This document shows, piece after piece, positions 63,468 to 64,000 of a stretch of DNA of 64,000 bases. The notes beneath the pieces were generated by a model, which did no database searches, had not been told where the DNA came from, and saw nothing but the letters and a program-made list of their open reading frames with translations. A program made the position numbers and the translations under genes. The stretch comes from Coccinella septempunctata (lineage: Eukaryota; Arthropoda; Insecta; Coleoptera; Coccinellidae), in contig NC_058196.1 of the NCBI RefSeq assembly GCF_907165205.1, positions 14,550,501 to 14,614,500 on the forward strand. The letters are read 5' to 3'. Numbering within the stretch: the first letter of the stretch is position 1; every line of letters starts with the position of its first letter.

Positions 63468-64000
63468 ACCTGCACAGATAGGAGACTTGAACTACCTCAA
63501 ATATTTCAATTCAAATTTTGCGCTACCGGTATCGTAAATATCGACATACTCGTAACAAGGCACAACTGGTGGGGGCTCCATTTTGGCCGCTATCAGAACA
63601 GTCCAGGAGTGAGAGGGTTTAAGGTGATTTTTTTGTTATAGAAAGTAAGAAATTGAATAATTTTTGTTTGTTATACACTGTCTGAAAAGTTTAATAGGTG
63701 CGTGGTGTTATTTAGTTTTATTGCTTCCATTGATTAATATTGTTTTACAAATGACGAGCCTTTTTGATAATAGTTATCAAAGTTTCAAGAAAACATCTGT
63801 TGAATTGACTAAGTGCGGGAGACTTGAGACTTGACCCTCAGGAGTCATAATCAGTGGTCCAAGTTTCCTGCACAGAGCTAAGATAATAGTTTACTTCAAA
63901 AAAAGTGAATTAAATTACAGAAATAAATATAAAAAATATACAGAGTTTTAAAAAAGTGAAAAACATCTCGGAAATAAGTGAGAGTGACTCTGAAATAGAA
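63468..64000. other. No recognisable gene
   Basis: AT-rich flank to the right of the Harbinger element, running to the window end, with stops in all frames. Confidence 0.4.

Noticed and set aside
1..64000. CRISPR array, bacterial operons, rRNA genes
   Set aside because: No regularly spaced direct repeats with unique spacers, no ribosome-binding-site-led gene clusters and no rRNA signature; content is eukaryotic TE sequence with spliceosomal introns.

Overview
The window reads as AT-rich DNA from an animal, most probably an insect. I found no host gene I can name. Almost everything recognisable is transposable-element (TE) sequence. The mix of TEs is typical of arthropods: CR1-type LINEs, Copia with an initiator-tRNA-Met half-tRNA primer site, BEL/Pao, Gypsy, a Penelope-like element, P-like elements with THAP domains, hAT, piggyBac, PIF/Harbinger, and several ages of Tc1/mariner. 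A beetle or other insect is plausible, but the sequence does not settle the order.

Layout. 1-4.9 kb: a minus-strand LINE (RT, endonuclease, ORF1) split by a second, 5'-truncated LINE on the plus strand. 4.9-15.3 kb: decayed mariner and RT scraps, foldbacks, and a 2.5-kb non-autonomous hAT inserted in a mariner remnant. 15.3-23.7 kb: a Penelope-like remnant interrupted by a mariner and by an 8-bp-TSD element, which holds a Tc1-like deletion derivative, which holds a P-like THAP element. 24.8-27.7 kb: a hAT with TCTCG arrays and a nearly intact mariner. 31.5-33.3 kb: an older mariner and two MITEs. 33.9-39.5 kb: a second copy of the Tc1-like derivative holding a palindromic foldback, which holds a young Gypsy element. 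40-42 kb: a LINE tail and foldbacks. 42.2-46.7 kb: an intact Copia with apparently identical LTRs. 47.3-49.2 kb: BEL/Pao remnant and a tRNA-like SINE head. 51.7-53.0 kb: piggyBac deletion derivative. 54.8-56.1 kb: Harbinger deletion derivative. 57.1-63.5 kb: a two-gene PIF/Harbinger element (Myb-like protein plus nuclease) invaded by a Tc1-like element, a palindromic MITE and a P-like element.

Most striking is the Gypsy element at 35552-39174. Its integrase reading frame continues into a TARG1/OARD1-like macro domain (ADP-ribosyl hydrolase fold) with both catalytic residues in place and at the same spacing as in human TARG1, followed by a canonical CCCH zinc finger. Protease, RT and RNase H are missing. 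Gag, a -1 frameshift heptamer, the LTRs (one visible difference in 285 bp), a primer site and a polypurine tract remain, so it looks like a recently mobilised, trans-dependent element with an acquired enzyme domain.

Many insertion junctions resolve to the base. Target duplications of 2, 4, 5, 6 and 8 bp, and in several cases an empty-site reading frame or paralogue, confirm the nesting order. Boundaries described as approximate are estimates by eye.
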